A stretch of DNA of 64,000 nucleotides from Dyadobacter sp. SG02 (GCF_900109045.1 NZ_FNYL01000016.1:62001-126000), one strand, 5' to 3'. Positions 1 to 8,569 are shown, counted from the first letter of the stretch. Notes: a model not told the origin generated them from the letters alone. Program-made: numbers and translations.

Positions 1-267
1 TTTGATTTTCAAAAACTCACATTGACACTGGACGGCAAATCGCAAAGCCTCACTTTCCGCGAGGCCGAAGTATTGAAATTCATGGCCGAACGCACCGATC
101 AGGTGATCCGCCGCGACGAGCTTTTGAAGGCCATATGGGGCGATGACGACTATTTTATGGGAAGAAGCCTCGATGTTTTTATTTCCAGGTTACGCAAATA
201 TCTCTCGGGCGATCCCGACATCCGCATCGATAATGTGCACGGCGTCGGGTTCAGGATGAGATGGTAA
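1..267 (+). CDS. Response regulator, OmpR/PhoB-type DNA-binding domain (5' truncated)
   Basis: The gene enters the window from the left: frame 1 is open from base 1 to the stop at 265-267. The visible 88 residues form a winged-helix DNA-binding domain of the OmpR/PhoB class. Diagnostic pieces are LTFREAEVL at the start, RDELLKAIWG in the middle, the recognition-helix region RSLDVFISRLRKYL, and the closing VHGVGFRMRW, which is the typical wing and C-terminus. The receiver domain must lie upstream, outside the window. In this family the domain binds direct repeats and its gene usually sits beside a histidine kinase; no kinase is visible on this side. The TTG at 22 is not a real start, because the homologous domain extends before it. 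Confidence 0.9.
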   Translation, partial: FDFQKLTLTLDGKSQSLTFREAEVLKFMAERTDQVIRRDELLKAIWGDDDYFMGRSLDVFISRLRKYLSGDPDIRIDNVHGVGFRMRW

Positions 268-302
268 AATGCTGTTTTTTTGAAAATTTGTTTTGTCGTT
301 AC

Positions 303-333
303 TTGCTCAACAAAAATTAATTACGCATCTTTG
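303..333 (+). promoter_or_regulatory. Bacteroidota-type promoter for rpmB
   Basis: TTG at 303-305 is followed by exactly 20 bases and then CATCTTTG at 326-333. This matches the Bacteroidetes primary sigma factor pattern TTG-N20-TAnnTTTG with one mismatch. The rpmB start lies 27 bases downstream of the -7 element. Confidence 0.65.
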
Positions 334-360
334 CACCCTCATTTGGAAAAATTGTAAGTC

Positions 361-600
361 ATGGCTAAGGTTTGTCAAATAACAGGTAAAAGAACTCGCG
401 TCGGAAATAACGTTTCTCACGCTAACAATAAAACAAAACGTAAATTCTTCCCGAATTTGCAAAAGAAACGTTTCTTCCTTCCTTCATCAGGAGAGTGGGT
501 TACGTTGAAAGTAGCAGCTTCTGCTCTTCGTACCATCAATAAAAACGGTATCGAAGCAACTATACAAAAAGCATACGACAAAGGAACACTTACGTTCTAA
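361..600 (+). CDS. rpmB: 50S ribosomal protein L28
   Basis: This 79-residue protein begins MAKVCQITGKR and carries the L28 signature GNNVSHANNKTKRKF, with the C-terminal half KRFFLPSSGEWVTLKV also typical. It is a structural protein of the large ribosomal subunit. There is no zinc-binding CxxC pair, so this is the zinc-independent form. It has its own promoter and a strong terminator, so it is probably monocistronic. In many Bacteroidota rpmB lies directly before rpmG and a DUF4295 gene; here those two are about 48 kb away, next to ftsY. Confidence 0.97.
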   Translation: MAKVCQITGKRTRVGNNVSHANNKTKRKFFPNLQKKRFFLPSSGEWVTLKVAASALRTINKNGIEATIQKAYDKGTLTF

Positions 601-623
601 AAGGAATTTTACGAATTTATTGG

Positions 624-660
624 AAAAGGACTTTCCTCCATCGGGAAGTCCTTTTTTTCG
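624..660 (+). terminator. Rho-independent terminator after rpmB
   Basis: The arms AAAAGGACTT (624-633) and AAGTCCTTTT (646-655) pair perfectly around a 12-base loop. The right arm runs into an uninterrupted T tract. Confidence 0.85.
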
Positions 661-677
661 TGCATTGAAGTTCCCTA

Positions 678-1178
678 ATGCTTTCCGTTATGGCGACCGA
701 ACCCGTTTTTCTGTTGTTAGGCTCCAACCTCGGCGATCGCCCGCAGGTACTCGCGGCTGCGCGTGAGGCGATTGCGGACCTGGCCGGAAGCATTACCAGT
801 CAATCCGCCATCTACGAAACCGAGCCCTGGGGTATTACCTACCAGCCGGCATTCCTCAACCAGGTACTCGAAATTTCCACCTCCCTCCTGCCTGAGGATT
901 TGCTCAGGATCATTCTCAATATCGAACACGACCTCGGGCGCGTACGTTACGAGCGCTGGGGCGCACGCGTGATCGACATCGATATGCTCTATTTCGGTCA
1001 AGTAATTATGGACAGCGCCCGGCTTACATTACCTCACCCCCGCATTCAGGACCGCCGTTTCGTACTCGCACCACTGGCCGAAATCGCACCGGACTTCCTT
1101 CATCCGCTTTTGCAAAAAACCTCCACCCAATTACTGGAACAATGCCCCGACACCTCCGCTGTGTCAAAAATACCTTGA
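678..1178 (+). CDS. folK: 2-amino-4-hydroxy-6-hydroxymethyldihydropteridine diphosphokinase
   Basis: FolK transfers pyrophosphate from ATP to 6-hydroxymethyl-dihydropterin in folate synthesis. The 166-residue product shows the family motifs in order: LLLGSNLGDR near the N-terminus, SAIYETEPWG, QPAFLNQVLEI, the substrate-binding stretch RYERWGARVIDIDMLYF, and LPHPRIQDRRFVLAPLAEI towards the end. Length is usual for the family. Either ATG 678 or ATG 690 could be the start; conservation begins just after the second. It follows the rpmB terminator and is probably transcribed separately. Confidence 0.96.
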   Translation: MLSVMATEPVFLLLGSNLGDRPQVLAAAREAIADLAGSITSQSAIYETEPWGITYQPAFLNQVLEISTSLLPEDLLRIILNIEHDLGRVRYERWGARVIDIDMLYFGQVIMDSARLTLPHPRIQDRRFVLAPLAEIAPDFLHPLLQKTSTQLLEQCPDTSAVSKIP

Positions 1179-1429
1179 AATAGTACCATAAGCAGTTTGA
1201 CTGTTTCATTTTGGACATCGAGCCATTTATTCAGGTTTTTTACCAGTTCATCATTTTTTACTGTCTTTTTAAGCTGATTAACACGTGCTTTGTTCGCCTT
1301 TGTAACTATTGCTGAAATATTTTTTCTCAATGCGCAGGGGGTATATCCACACTGAGTTGTCACGGAGAAAAGGAAAAATTCAATTTGATCGTCTGCATTA
1401 AAAACGGCGATTTCCCTTTTTGCCAGCAA
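1100..1429 (-). CDS. Doubtful orphan ORF in an AT-rich gap
   Basis: The 289-base gap between folK and the TonB receptor is more AT-rich than its surroundings and holds nothing I recognise except this minus-strand frame of 109 codons. The predicted protein has an amphipathic, lysine-rich helical stretch in its middle (around KANKARVNQLKKTVKNDEL) and matches no family I know. It overlaps the 3' end of folK by about 80 bases, which argues against it. It could be a small species-specific gene, a remnant, or chance. Confidence 0.2.
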   Translation of the reverse strand: MLAKREIAVFNADDQIEFFLFSVTTQCGYTPCALRKNISAIVTKANKARVNQLKKTVKNDELVKNLNKWLDVQNETVKLLMVLFQGIFDTAEVSGHCSSNWVEVFCKSG

Positions 1430-1467
1430 CAGAATAAACCAGTTTATAGTAACTATCGTAAAAGTCC

Positions 1468-3831
1468 ATGAAAAACAAAGTACTCAAATGCCTTCTATTA
1501 GCCTTGATCAGCCTGCCGGCACTCGCCCAGAACCGGCACTCGGTGAGTGGTTACGTGAAAGACAACTCGAATGGCGAGGGACTTATCGGCGTATCCGTTT
1601 ACGTGCGTGAAGCCGAAACCGGCGTTGTCACCAACCCTTACGGTTTCTATTCACTAACCCTCCCCGACGGCAAGTACACGCTGGTATTTACCTACATCGG
1701 TTACCAGAAAGCGACCCGCGAGGTGGTGCTCGATGGTGACAAGACCGTGAGCATTGAAATGTCCGACGAAAGTAACCAGCTCTCGGAAGTTACCATTTCG
1801 ACGCAAAAGGAAGACGAGAACGTGCGCAGCATCGAAATGTCGGTGAACAAGGTGGAGATGAAAACCATCCGCAAAATGCCCGCATTGCTTGGTGAAGTCG
1901 ACCTTATCCGCAGCATTCAGCTGCTTCCGGGCGTGACGACCGTCGGCGAGGGTGCCTCGGGTTTTAACGTGCGTGGTGGGGATGTTTCCCAAAACCTGGT
2001 ACTGCTCGACGAAGCACCGGTTTATAACTCTTCCCACTTATTCGGCTTCTTCTCGGTATTCAACCCGGATGCCGTGAAGGATGTGAAACTGATCAAAGGC
2101 GGTATCCCGTCGCAATATGGAGGCCGTATTTCTTCCATTCTGGACGTGCGTATGAAAGAAGGTAATGCCAAGAAACGCGAGATCAACGGCGGTATCGGTT
2201 CAATCTTCTCCCGTTTGACTTACGAACAGCCTTTTGCGAAAGGGAAAGGGTCGTTTATCGTGGCAGGCCGTCGTTCGTACATTGATGTTTTGGCCAAACC
2301 ATTTCTGAACTCGGATTTGAAGGATTCGAAATTCTATTTCTATGACCTGACGGCAAAGGTGAATTACCAATTGGGTAACAAGGATACATTCTACGCGTCG
2401 GGTTACTTTGGGAAAGACGTATTCGGCGGCGGAGATTTCGGTTTCGGATGGGGTAATGCTACGGCGACAGCGCGCTGGAACCACATTTTCTCCAACAAGC
2501 TGTTCATGAACCTGACCGGTTATTACAGCAACTACGATTATAACCTCGGCCAGAACCAGAACAAACCCGACGCCAAAGACAAATTCGACTGGAAATCGAA
2601 AATCATCAGCACGAGTATCAAGCCTGATTTTACATTTTACATTACTCCCAACAACCAGCTGACGTTCGGTGGCCAATACATCTATTATGATACACGTCCC
2701 GGCAAAGCTACGTTCGTTTCGGAAGGCGATATGCAAGACATTAGCCTCGAACCGCGTTATGCCGACGAATCAGCATTATATATAGGTAATGAACTGAAAT
2801 TCGGCGACCGTATCTCATTGCAGTATGGCGCGAGGTATTCCTACTTCCGCAGCCTCGGCCCGGCCACAGAATACGAATATGCCGACAAGGGCAAAGGCGT
2901 TAGCAAAGACCCGATTTTCCCGGGTACCGAATACAAAAGAGGTGATGTGATCAAAAGCTACGGAAACCTGGAACCGCGGGCCGCATTGAATATCGGTATT
3001 ACGAGCAATGCGTCCATTAAAGCCAGCTATAACCGCACTTCGCAGTACCTGCATTTGCTTTCCAACACCGCAGCCAGTTCGCCACTCGACGTGTGGACGT
3101 TGAGCGGGATCAATATCAAGCCCGAAAAAGCGGATCAGGTTGCATTAGGCTGGTTCCAGAACTTCCAGGACAATACTTACGAAGCTTCGGTGGAAGTGTA
3201 TTACAAAAAACTATACAACCAGATCGACTATGTGCCTGCTTCCGACCTGCTGCTGAACGAATATTTTGTCGGCGACCTGCTTTTCGGCAAAGGCCGGGCT
3301 TACGGGGCTGAGTTTTATGTGAAAAAAAACAAGGGCAGACTGACCGGCTGGGTAAGCTACACATTGTCCCGGACCGAGCGTTTGGTAGAATCTGTTAACA
3401 ATGATGACTGGTTCCCTGCGCGCTTCGATAAGCCGCATAACATTACCGCAGTGGCCATTTATGAACTGACCAAGCGGTTGTCACTCTCGTCGAATTTCAC
3501 GATTCAGAGCGGTACACCGGCTACATTCCCGACTAACCGTTACAGTACCGGCGGTTTTGAGATTGGCAACAACTATGGTGGCTTCCGCAACAACAGCCGC
3601 ATTCCTGCCTACCACCGCCTGGATCTGGCTGCTACATTGAAGGCGAAAAAGAAACTTTTCAAGGTAGGTGAAGGCGAATGGGTATTCTCGGTGTACAATG
3701 TTTACAACCGCCGCAACCCTTTCTCGGTCTACACACGGGTGAACGAAGACAATCCGCTCAAAACGGAGGCCGTCCGCTATTCCGTGATCGGGAATTTCAT
3801 TCCTTCTGTGACCTACAACTTCAAGTTCTGA
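1468..3831 (+). CDS. TonB-dependent outer-membrane receptor with carboxypeptidase-like N-terminal domain
   Basis: This 787-residue protein starts with a signal peptide ending near residue 20 (SLPALAQ). A carboxypeptidase-regulatory-like beta-sandwich follows at about 25-110 (SGYVKDNSNGEGLIGVSVYV). The TonB plug lies at about 120-230, with FNVRGGDVSQNLVLLDEAPVY and IKGGIPSQYGGRISSILDV. The rest is a beta-barrel ending in the aromatic residue F, as outer-membrane barrels do. Such receptors import large ligands such as siderophores or oligomers using TonB energy. The DUF4249 lipoprotein starting 39 bases downstream is a common partner in Cytophagales, so the two probably form one surface uptake unit. 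The ligand cannot be read from sequence; no SusD gene is present. Confidence 0.93.
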   Translation: MKNKVLKCLLLALISLPALAQNRHSVSGYVKDNSNGEGLIGVSVYVREAETGVVTNPYGFYSLTLPDGKYTLVFTYIGYQKATREVVLDGDKTVSIEMSDESNQLSEVTISTQKEDENVRSIEMSVNKVEMKTIRKMPALLGEVDLIRSIQLLPGVTTVGEGASGFNVRGGDVSQNLVLLDEAPVYNSSHLFGFFSVFNPDAVKDVKLIKGGIPSQYGGRISSILDVRMKEGNAKKREINGGIGSIFSRLTYEQPFAKGKGSFIVAGRRSYIDVLAKPFLNSDLKDSKFYFYDLTAKVNYQLGNKDTFYASGYFGKDVFGGGDFGFGWGNATATARWNHIFSNKLFMNLTGYYSNYDYNLGQNQNKPDAKDKFDWKSKIISTSIKPDFTFYITPNNQLTFGGQYIYYDTRPGKATFVSEGDMQDISLEPRYADESALYIGNELKFGDRISLQYGARYSYFRSLGPATEYEYADKGKGVSKDPIFPGTEYKRGDVIKSYGNLEPRAALNIGITSNASIKASYNRTSQYLHLLSNTAASSPLDVWTLSGINIKPEKADQVALGWFQNFQDNTYEASVEVYYKKLYNQIDYVPASDLLLNEYFVGDLLFGKGRAYGAEFYVKKNKGRLTGWVSYTLSRTERLVESVNNDDWFPARFDKPHNITAVAIYELTKRLSLSSNFTIQSGTPATFPTNRYSTGGFEIGNNYGGFRNNSRIPAYHRLDLAATLKAKKKLFKVGEGEWVFSVYNVYNRRNPFSVYTRVNEDNPLKTEAVRYSVIGNFIPSVTYNFKF

Positions 3832-3870
3832 CACCAACCAACAGAAATCTATCAAGCCTGAAATATAGCA

Positions 3871-4803
3871 ATGATGAAAAAGCTTAATACATTGAAATAC
3901 CTCAAATTCCCTGCATTGTTCGCCCTGGCGCTTGCTACGCTCACGGGTTGCGAAGATGTGATCGACCTCGATACGGCCAATGGGCCTTCCCAGCTCGTGG
4001 TCGACGGCTGGCTGACCAACCAGGCCGGCGAGCAAGCCATTAAATTGACCTGGTCGCAAGCTTACTTCGATAACAATGCACCGAAACCCGTCCTTGGCGC
4101 GCAGGTGACGGTTACCGACGATAAAGGCAAAGTTTACAAATTCGAAGACGCTGACGGCGACGGCAAATATACCTGGGGCAAAACCACCGCCGACACGCTT
4201 GGGCACGTCGGCCGCACCTATTCGCTCAAAGTGGTGAACGGTACCGACACATTTACCGCTAAATCCGAGCTGAAACGCGTTCCAACCGTGGATTCGGTGG
4301 TTTATCGTCACGAAAAATGGCCTTTTGAACCTGATAAGGGCCCTCGTGAAGGTTTTGTGGCCTCATTTTACGCACGCGACCTCGAAGGTGAAGGTGATAC
4401 TTACTGGATCAAACCCGTGATCCGTGGCAAGGCAGTTGTAGATAAAGCAGTGAATATCTCCATTGCTTACGATGCTGCATTCGGTGCCGGAGCGCCTTCC
4501 GACGGCCTGATATTCATCCTGCCGCTGCGCGAATCCATCACCACCGACTCGCTGTATTCGGCTGGGGCGGAAGTGGGTGTGGAACTGCACAGCATTACTT
4601 ACGAAGCATTCGAATTCCTGAAACAGGTAAGTGAGCAGGCTGCCAATGGCGGGTTATTTGCAACGCCTATCGCCAATGTCCGGTCGAATGTGATCAATGC
4701 CGATCCGAAAGGCCCGAAAGCGCTCGGATTTTTCAGCACATCGGCTGTAAGCCGCATGGAAACGGTCATCGACCCTGAAAAAGCCCGCCCGGACGACGAC
4801 TAA
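3871..4803 (+). CDS. DUF4249-family lipoprotein
   Basis: This 310-residue protein has a lipoprotein signal with lipobox LTGC (Cys27). The mature part begins EDVIDLDTANGPSQLVVDGWLTNQ, the usual opening of DUF4249 proteins, followed by a predicted beta-sandwich (GAQVTVTDDKGKVYKFEDAD). Biochemical function of the family is unknown. It is repeatedly found downstream of TonB receptors with carboxypeptidase-like domains, as here, suggesting a role at the cell surface in the same uptake complex. A hairpin terminator follows, so receptor and lipoprotein likely make a two-gene operon. The start could be either of the two consecutive ATG codons. Confidence 0.88.
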   Translation: MMKKLNTLKYLKFPALFALALATLTGCEDVIDLDTANGPSQLVVDGWLTNQAGEQAIKLTWSQAYFDNNAPKPVLGAQVTVTDDKGKVYKFEDADGDGKYTWGKTTADTLGHVGRTYSLKVVNGTDTFTAKSELKRVPTVDSVVYRHEKWPFEPDKGPREGFVASFYARDLEGEGDTYWIKPVIRGKAVVDKAVNISIAYDAAFGAGAPSDGLIFILPLRESITTDSLYSAGAEVGVELHSITYEAFEFLKQVSEQAANGGLFATPIANVRSNVINADPKGPKALGFFSTSAVSRMETVIDPEKARPDDD

Positions 4804-4827
4804 AAATTACACTTCAACAGCAGATGT

Positions 4828-4866
4828 ATCCACTGGAGAGCCCCGGTTCCCAGTGGATTTTTTATT
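4828..4866 (+). terminator. Terminator after the TonB receptor/DUF4249 operon
   Basis: ATCCACTGG (4828-4836) pairs with CCAGTGGAT (4850-4858) and is followed by a T-rich stretch. Confidence 0.75.
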
Positions 4867-4893
4867 ATATTTCAATCTAAATCGAACTGACTA

Positions 4894-6012
4894 ATGAAGC
4901 ACCTCTTCTCACTCCTTCTCATGTTGCCCCTTACCCTCGCCGCCCAGAAACGCCCCCGCGAACTGGGTATCAAAATCGGTGTGCTGCCAACAGGCGCATT
5001 GAATGCGATCACGGATGTGGCTGGTGTGAAGGTAGGTCAGGTGACGCTCACGGAAGGCGCGGACGTACGCACAGGCGTGACGGCCATTCTACCGCACAGT
5101 GGCAATATGTTCCAGCAAAAGGTCCAGGCTGCGATGTACATTGGTAATGGTTTTGGTAAAATGACGGGCTATTCGCAGGTCGAGGAACTCGGTACGATCG
5201 AATCCCCTATTGTTTTAACCAACACATTAAGCGTACCTACCGCCGCCGACGCTGTAATCGACTGGACATTATCGCAAAAAGGCAACGAGAATGTGAGATC
5301 GGTGAATCCGGTCATCGGAGAAACGAATGACGGTTTCCTGAACGACATCCGGGGACGGCACGTGCGGAAAGACCACGTCCTGAATGCATTGGCCCAGGCC
5401 GAAAATGGCCCGGTGACCGAAGGCAATGTAGGCGCCGGCACCGGAACTGTTTGTTTTGGATGGAAAGGCGGCATCGGCACGGCGTCGCGGAAATTGCCTG
5501 AGAAGCTGGGCAATTACACGGTAGGCGTATTGGTACAAACCAATTTTGGCGGTGTTTTGAAAGTAAACGGCGTACCGGTAGGTCAGGAACTGGGTAAATA
5601 TGCATTCAAAGAATCGCTCGACAAGTCATCGGACGGCTCCTGCATGATGGTACTCGCCACGGATGCGCCCCTGGACACCCGAAATCTGAAACGACTTGCG
5701 AAACGCGTCATGCTCGGCATGGCACAAACGGGCGGTATTGCGGCAAATGGCAGTGGCGACTATGTGATCGCGTTCTCGACAGCCAACAAAGTATTGCACG
5801 AAACATCCGAAGCGGTTTTCAGCTCGGCATTCCTGCACAACGACTACGTGTCACCCCTCTTCATGGCCGCAATGGAAGCGACCGAGGAAGCCATTGTCAA
5901 CTCGCTTTTCATGGCCAGAACCTCCGAAGGCACTCAGGGGCACAAGGTAGAAGAGCTTCCGAAAGACAAAGTGCTGGAAATCATGCGCAAGTATGGGCGG
6001 ATCAAGGAATAG
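4894..6012 (+). CDS. P1-family aminopeptidase (DmpA/BapA-like), exported
   Basis: The 372-residue protein has a signal peptide (cleavage near LPLTLAAQ, about residue 18). It then shows P1-family motifs: NAITDVAGVKVGQVTL, VLTNTLSVPTAADAV (about 108-121), GNVGAGTGTVCFGWKGGIGTASR (about 178-199), and SDGSCMMVLATDAPL (about 246-260). In DmpA, an N-terminal-nucleophile hydrolase, the precursor cleaves itself before a serine in this last motif; the equivalent here is Gly248-Ser249. Family members remove N-terminal residues, including D-amino acids or beta-amino acids, from small peptides. The signal peptide places this one in the periplasm. It stands alone between a terminator and the T6SS regulators. 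Confidence 0.93.
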   Translation: MKHLFSLLLMLPLTLAAQKRPRELGIKIGVLPTGALNAITDVAGVKVGQVTLTEGADVRTGVTAILPHSGNMFQQKVQAAMYIGNGFGKMTGYSQVEELGTIESPIVLTNTLSVPTAADAVIDWTLSQKGNENVRSVNPVIGETNDGFLNDIRGRHVRKDHVLNALAQAENGPVTEGNVGAGTGTVCFGWKGGIGTASRKLPEKLGNYTVGVLVQTNFGGVLKVNGVPVGQELGKYAFKESLDKSSDGSCMMVLATDAPLDTRNLKRLAKRVMLGMAQTGGIAANGSGDYVIAFSTANKVLHETSEAVFSSAFLHNDYVSPLFMAAMEATEEAIVNSLFMARTSEGTQGHKVEELPKDKVLEIMRKYGRIKE

Positions 6013-6183
6013 CCTGAGAAATAGTTTGACGTATATAGTAAACAGTCAGTGAATACCCCTAAGGGATTCCCTTATATTTTGGCTAATGCAAACAATTAGT
6101 TAGGATTTTACTCAAAAAACGCTAATTTTCAACCCTTTACGAAACCGGGTAATCTTACTTGTCTTTTCCTGTACTTTCCCGTA

Positions 6184-6214
6184 TTGCCGCACCTGTCGCT
6201 TAGAATTACTTTTG
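6184..6214 (+). promoter_or_regulatory. Promoter in front of the T6SS-linked regulator
   Basis: TTG at 6184-6186, 20 bases, then TACTTTTG at 6207-6214: a full match to the Bacteroidota promoter pattern. The regulator gene starts at 6249, leaving a leader of about 30 bases. Confidence 0.75.
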
Positions 6215-6248
6215 ATGTATTAAATTATGATACTCAACCCCGAAAAGT

Positions 6249-6899
6249 ATGGAACATTCTATTACACACGCGTGCCTCGTACATCCGCACCCCTTAGAGT
6301 GCGAGGCGGTTGCAGAATGGCTGAGGAGGAGGTCTTACATCGAGCTGGTTGGTAAGTGCAACAATCTTGAACTCATCACGCAGTTACCCTACCTGAAAGA
6401 AATCGATATCGTAGTCGTATTTGCCCATCACGCCGAGAAGACGGCAGACCAGATTTTAAAGATCAGAAAACTCTACCCCAAATTGAAATTTCTCCTGCTC
6501 GCCCCCAGCCCATCGGCCGAATCGGTCCGCGAGGTAGTGCGGTCGGGCGTAAGCGGCTACATTGTTTTCGAAGCCGAACTCGATGAATGGGAGCGCGCCA
6601 TACGGGCCGTTTCGGAAGGAAAAGTGTATTACGGACAAGAAGTAATGCTCAAACTGGCCGAAACATCCATGGATAAATACATCCAGGAACCCGCACCTTC
6701 CACCCGTGATTTTTTAAGCAAAAGAGAAGTTGAGATCCTCCGGCTCGTGGCCAGCGAATACTCTACCAACAAGATCGCCAGCGAGCTCTGTATCAGCGAC
6801 AAAACTGTCGAAACCCACCGTCGTAACCTCTTTCAGAAACTGGGTGTCAGAAACTCGGTAGGTCTCACCAAGGTAGCCGTCCGCATGGGCGTAGTGTAG
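6249..6899 (+). CDS. NarL/LuxR-type regulator with degenerate receiver domain
   Basis: This 216-residue protein pairs a receiver-like fold (about 8-120) with a LuxR-type helix-turn-helix (about 150-212; LSKREVEILRLVA and SDKTVETHRRNLFQKLGV). The receiver lacks the phosphorylation residues. The acidic pair near the N-terminus is replaced by VHPHP, the strand that should end in the phosphoacceptor Asp reads IVVVFAHH, and the usual lysine after GY is missing (GYIVFEAE). It is therefore unlikely to be switched by a histidine kinase in the usual way and may respond to a ligand, a partner or its own abundance. A clean promoter precedes it. Its position directly before the T6SS operon makes it a candidate controller of that system (inference). 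Confidence 0.88.
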   Translation: MEHSITHACLVHPHPLECEAVAEWLRRRSYIELVGKCNNLELITQLPYLKEIDIVVVFAHHAEKTADQILKIRKLYPKLKFLLLAPSPSAESVREVVRSGVSGYIVFEAELDEWERAIRAVSEGKVYYGQEVMLKLAETSMDKYIQEPAPSTRDFLSKREVEILRLVASEYSTNKIASELCISDKTVETHRRNLFQKLGVRNSVGLTKVAVRMGVV

Positions 6900-6998
6900 T
6901 TTTTTGCAGGTTTTCATAGTGGAAAACACTTAGAAACAGCAGTCAAAACCATTAGTAAAATCAGGGTAAAAATCCGGAAAATTCAGGGTATCTGCCGA

Positions 6999-7029
6999 TT
7001 GAAATAGCGCCTGCGCCGCAACAACTTTG
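6999..7029 (+). promoter_or_regulatory. Probable promoter of the small LuxR gene and T6SS operon
   Basis: TTG at 6999-7001, 20 bases, then CAACTTTG at 7022-7029, one mismatch from TAnnTTTG. The next gene starts 16 bases further on. This is the last promoter-like match before tssK, so it may serve the operon. Confidence 0.55.
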
Positions 7030-7045
7030 TCTAAGTGTTTTAATT

Positions 7046-7228
7046 ATGGAACTGACAAAGCGCGAAAAGGAAATCCTGGACCTGATCATGGACGAAATGA
7101 GCTCCAAGGAGATCGCCGAGAGGCTGCAAGTGAGCATTTCCACGGTGGAAGCCTACCGGCGAAGTCTGTTCAGAAAATTCGGTGTACGTTCGGTGATAGG
7201 GCTGGTGAAAGCAGCCATGAAAATGTAG
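7046..7228 (+). CDS. Stand-alone LuxR-type helix-turn-helix protein
   Basis: The 60-residue product is nothing but a LuxR-type DNA-binding domain: LTKREKEILDLI, SSKEIAERL, STVEAYRRSLFRKFGV. It closely parallels the DNA-binding half of the preceding 216-residue regulator (LSKREVEILRLV, TVETHRRNLFQKLGV), so the two may be duplicates, one having lost its receiver. Without a sensory domain it could bind the same sites or form heterodimers, acting as antagonist or co-activator. Only 21 bases separate it from tssK, so it is probably co-transcribed with the T6SS genes. Confidence 0.85.
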   Translation: MELTKREKEILDLIMDEMSSKEIAERLQVSISTVEAYRRSLFRKFGVRSVIGLVKAAMKM

Positions 7229-7249
7229 TACTCGTAATTGGAAATTGGT

Positions 7250-8413
7250 ATGGCAGATATCCGCCGCATGGCCGTCAACTGGGTCGACGGGATGAAAATC
7301 TCGCGTCAGCATTTTATCGAAACAGATCACTACCACACCGATCAGCTTCGACGCGCCGGAGCCGCATTGTTAACCCCGCTGAACTATGGCCTGCTGCTCC
7401 CGAAAGACGGTAACGATTCGTTGGAAATACAGGTATTAGGCGATGCGGGAAATCAGATCAGGGTAAAAGTGAATCGCTGCCAGGCGATAGCGCCCGACGG
7501 CAGCCTGCTCGACATCGAAGAAACCGACGAACTGAAACTCGATACTTCGCTGGCCGGAATTTTGGAACAATACCGGCTTCCGATGACACAGAATGTGGAA
7601 ATATATATGGTACTCAGCGTAGGCGTATTCGAAAGGCAGCCGGCCGGAACACCGTCGGAATCGGAAATCCCGGTGCGGCACCCTTACACGCTTCCACTGG
7701 CCCGCGTAAGCCTGGTGCCCGCCGAACTCATCAATATCGAACAATGGGGCGGCCCCGGGCTGATCATCGGCAAGCTGGCGTACAGCAATTCCGAATTGCG
7801 CGTTTTGCACGATTTTGTACCGGCAAGCCGGGCGGTGCGCAGCCACAAAAACCTGCGAGAATGGCATAGCCGGTGGACGGGTTACCTGAACGACATTGAA
7901 ATGTACTCGTTCCGGATCTTGCAGAAGATCAAGACCAAAAGCCAGAAGAGTACGCTTTCCGATAGTGTCCAGTTGATGGTGGAAGGGCTGGTGAGCACGA
8001 TGGCGATGGTCAATATCAGTTTCCAGCGACTGGTGCCTTTCGAGCCTCCGGTACAAATGGTAACGTCGATGATTCAGACGGCCCAGGCTATTCGCGTAGC
8101 ATTGGAATGCCTCACCGACCGGGAAAAGGAAGAGTTACTGGCCTATCTCGGCGAATGGGCCGACGATTCGCCGGGAAGCATCGAAAAGCAGTTATTAGCC
8201 GTGATACAGGTACCGTTCAATCAAAATGACATATTGCCCGGCCTGCGGATTGTCGACAGTTTTTATAGCATGTGGACGGCCCTGTTCCTGAAACTGAGCC
8301 AGCTTGAATTTATCGGTAAAAGAAAAGGACAGCAGGTTTTCATCATCGAAAGTCCCGTACACGAACCGCCGGTGCAGCCGGAGAAAACAAAATCGCGGTG
8401 GAGCCCTCTTTAG
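7250..8413 (+). CDS. tssK: T6SS baseplate subunit TssK
   Basis: The 387-residue protein opens ADIRRMAVNWVDGMKISRQHFIETD, the typical TssK N-terminal shell domain entry where a W..GM.....HF pattern is conserved. It continues with an all-beta half and a helical C-terminal half (TMAMVNISFQRLVP onwards). TssK joins the baseplate wedge (TssE, TssF, TssG) to the membrane complex in the cytoplasm. Length is near but slightly below that of proteobacterial TssK. The start was placed at ATG 7250 rather than the TTG at 7238 because conservation begins there. It opens the structural operon, whereas in this locus the rest of the baseplate genes come 18 kb later. Confidence 0.85.
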   Translation: MADIRRMAVNWVDGMKISRQHFIETDHYHTDQLRRAGAALLTPLNYGLLLPKDGNDSLEIQVLGDAGNQIRVKVNRCQAIAPDGSLLDIEETDELKLDTSLAGILEQYRLPMTQNVEIYMVLSVGVFERQPAGTPSESEIPVRHPYTLPLARVSLVPAELINIEQWGGPGLIIGKLAYSNSELRVLHDFVPASRAVRSHKNLREWHSRWTGYLNDIEMYSFRILQKIKTKSQKSTLSDSVQLMVEGLVSTMAMVNISFQRLVPFEPPVQMVTSMIQTAQAIRVALECLTDREKEELLAYLGEWADDSPGSIEKQLLAVIQVPFNQNDILPGLRIVDSFYSMWTALFLKLSQLEFIGKRKGQQVFIIESPVHEPPVQPEKTKSRWSPL

Positions 8414-8433
8414 CGCTTCTGTCCGTCCCTTTC

Positions 8434-8453
8434 CCAGGGGTTTAAACCCCTGG
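8434..8453. repeat. 20-bp perfect palindrome (REP-like)
   Basis: CCAGGGGTTTAAACCCCTGG reads identically on both strands. A second, imperfect inverted pair (CCCAGGGC and GCCTTGGG) follows at about 8499-8519. These GC-rich palindromes look like a dispersed intergenic repeat, lying between tssK and the tssO-like gene. Confidence 0.7.
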
Positions 8454-8522
8454 ATATAAAATGACCCGCGCCTCTGGCGCTACCTATGATATTTCCAACC
8501 CAGGGCTTCTGCCTTGGGCGCA

Positions 8523-8569
8523 CCCACGATACGTCACTATACCCACGACACGTCACCATACCTACGCAC
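8523..8569. repeat. 19-bp tandem repeat, about 2.5 copies
   Basis: Two units (8523-8541 and 8542-8560) differ at only two positions; both follow CCCACGAyACGTCACyATA. A partial third unit starts at 8561. The array sits immediately upstream of the tssO-like start codon at 8586. Confidence 0.75.

Noticed and set aside
3481..4311. 276-codon minus-strand frame opposite the TonB receptor and DUF4249 genes
   Set aside because: It spans two real plus-strand genes and shows no motif.
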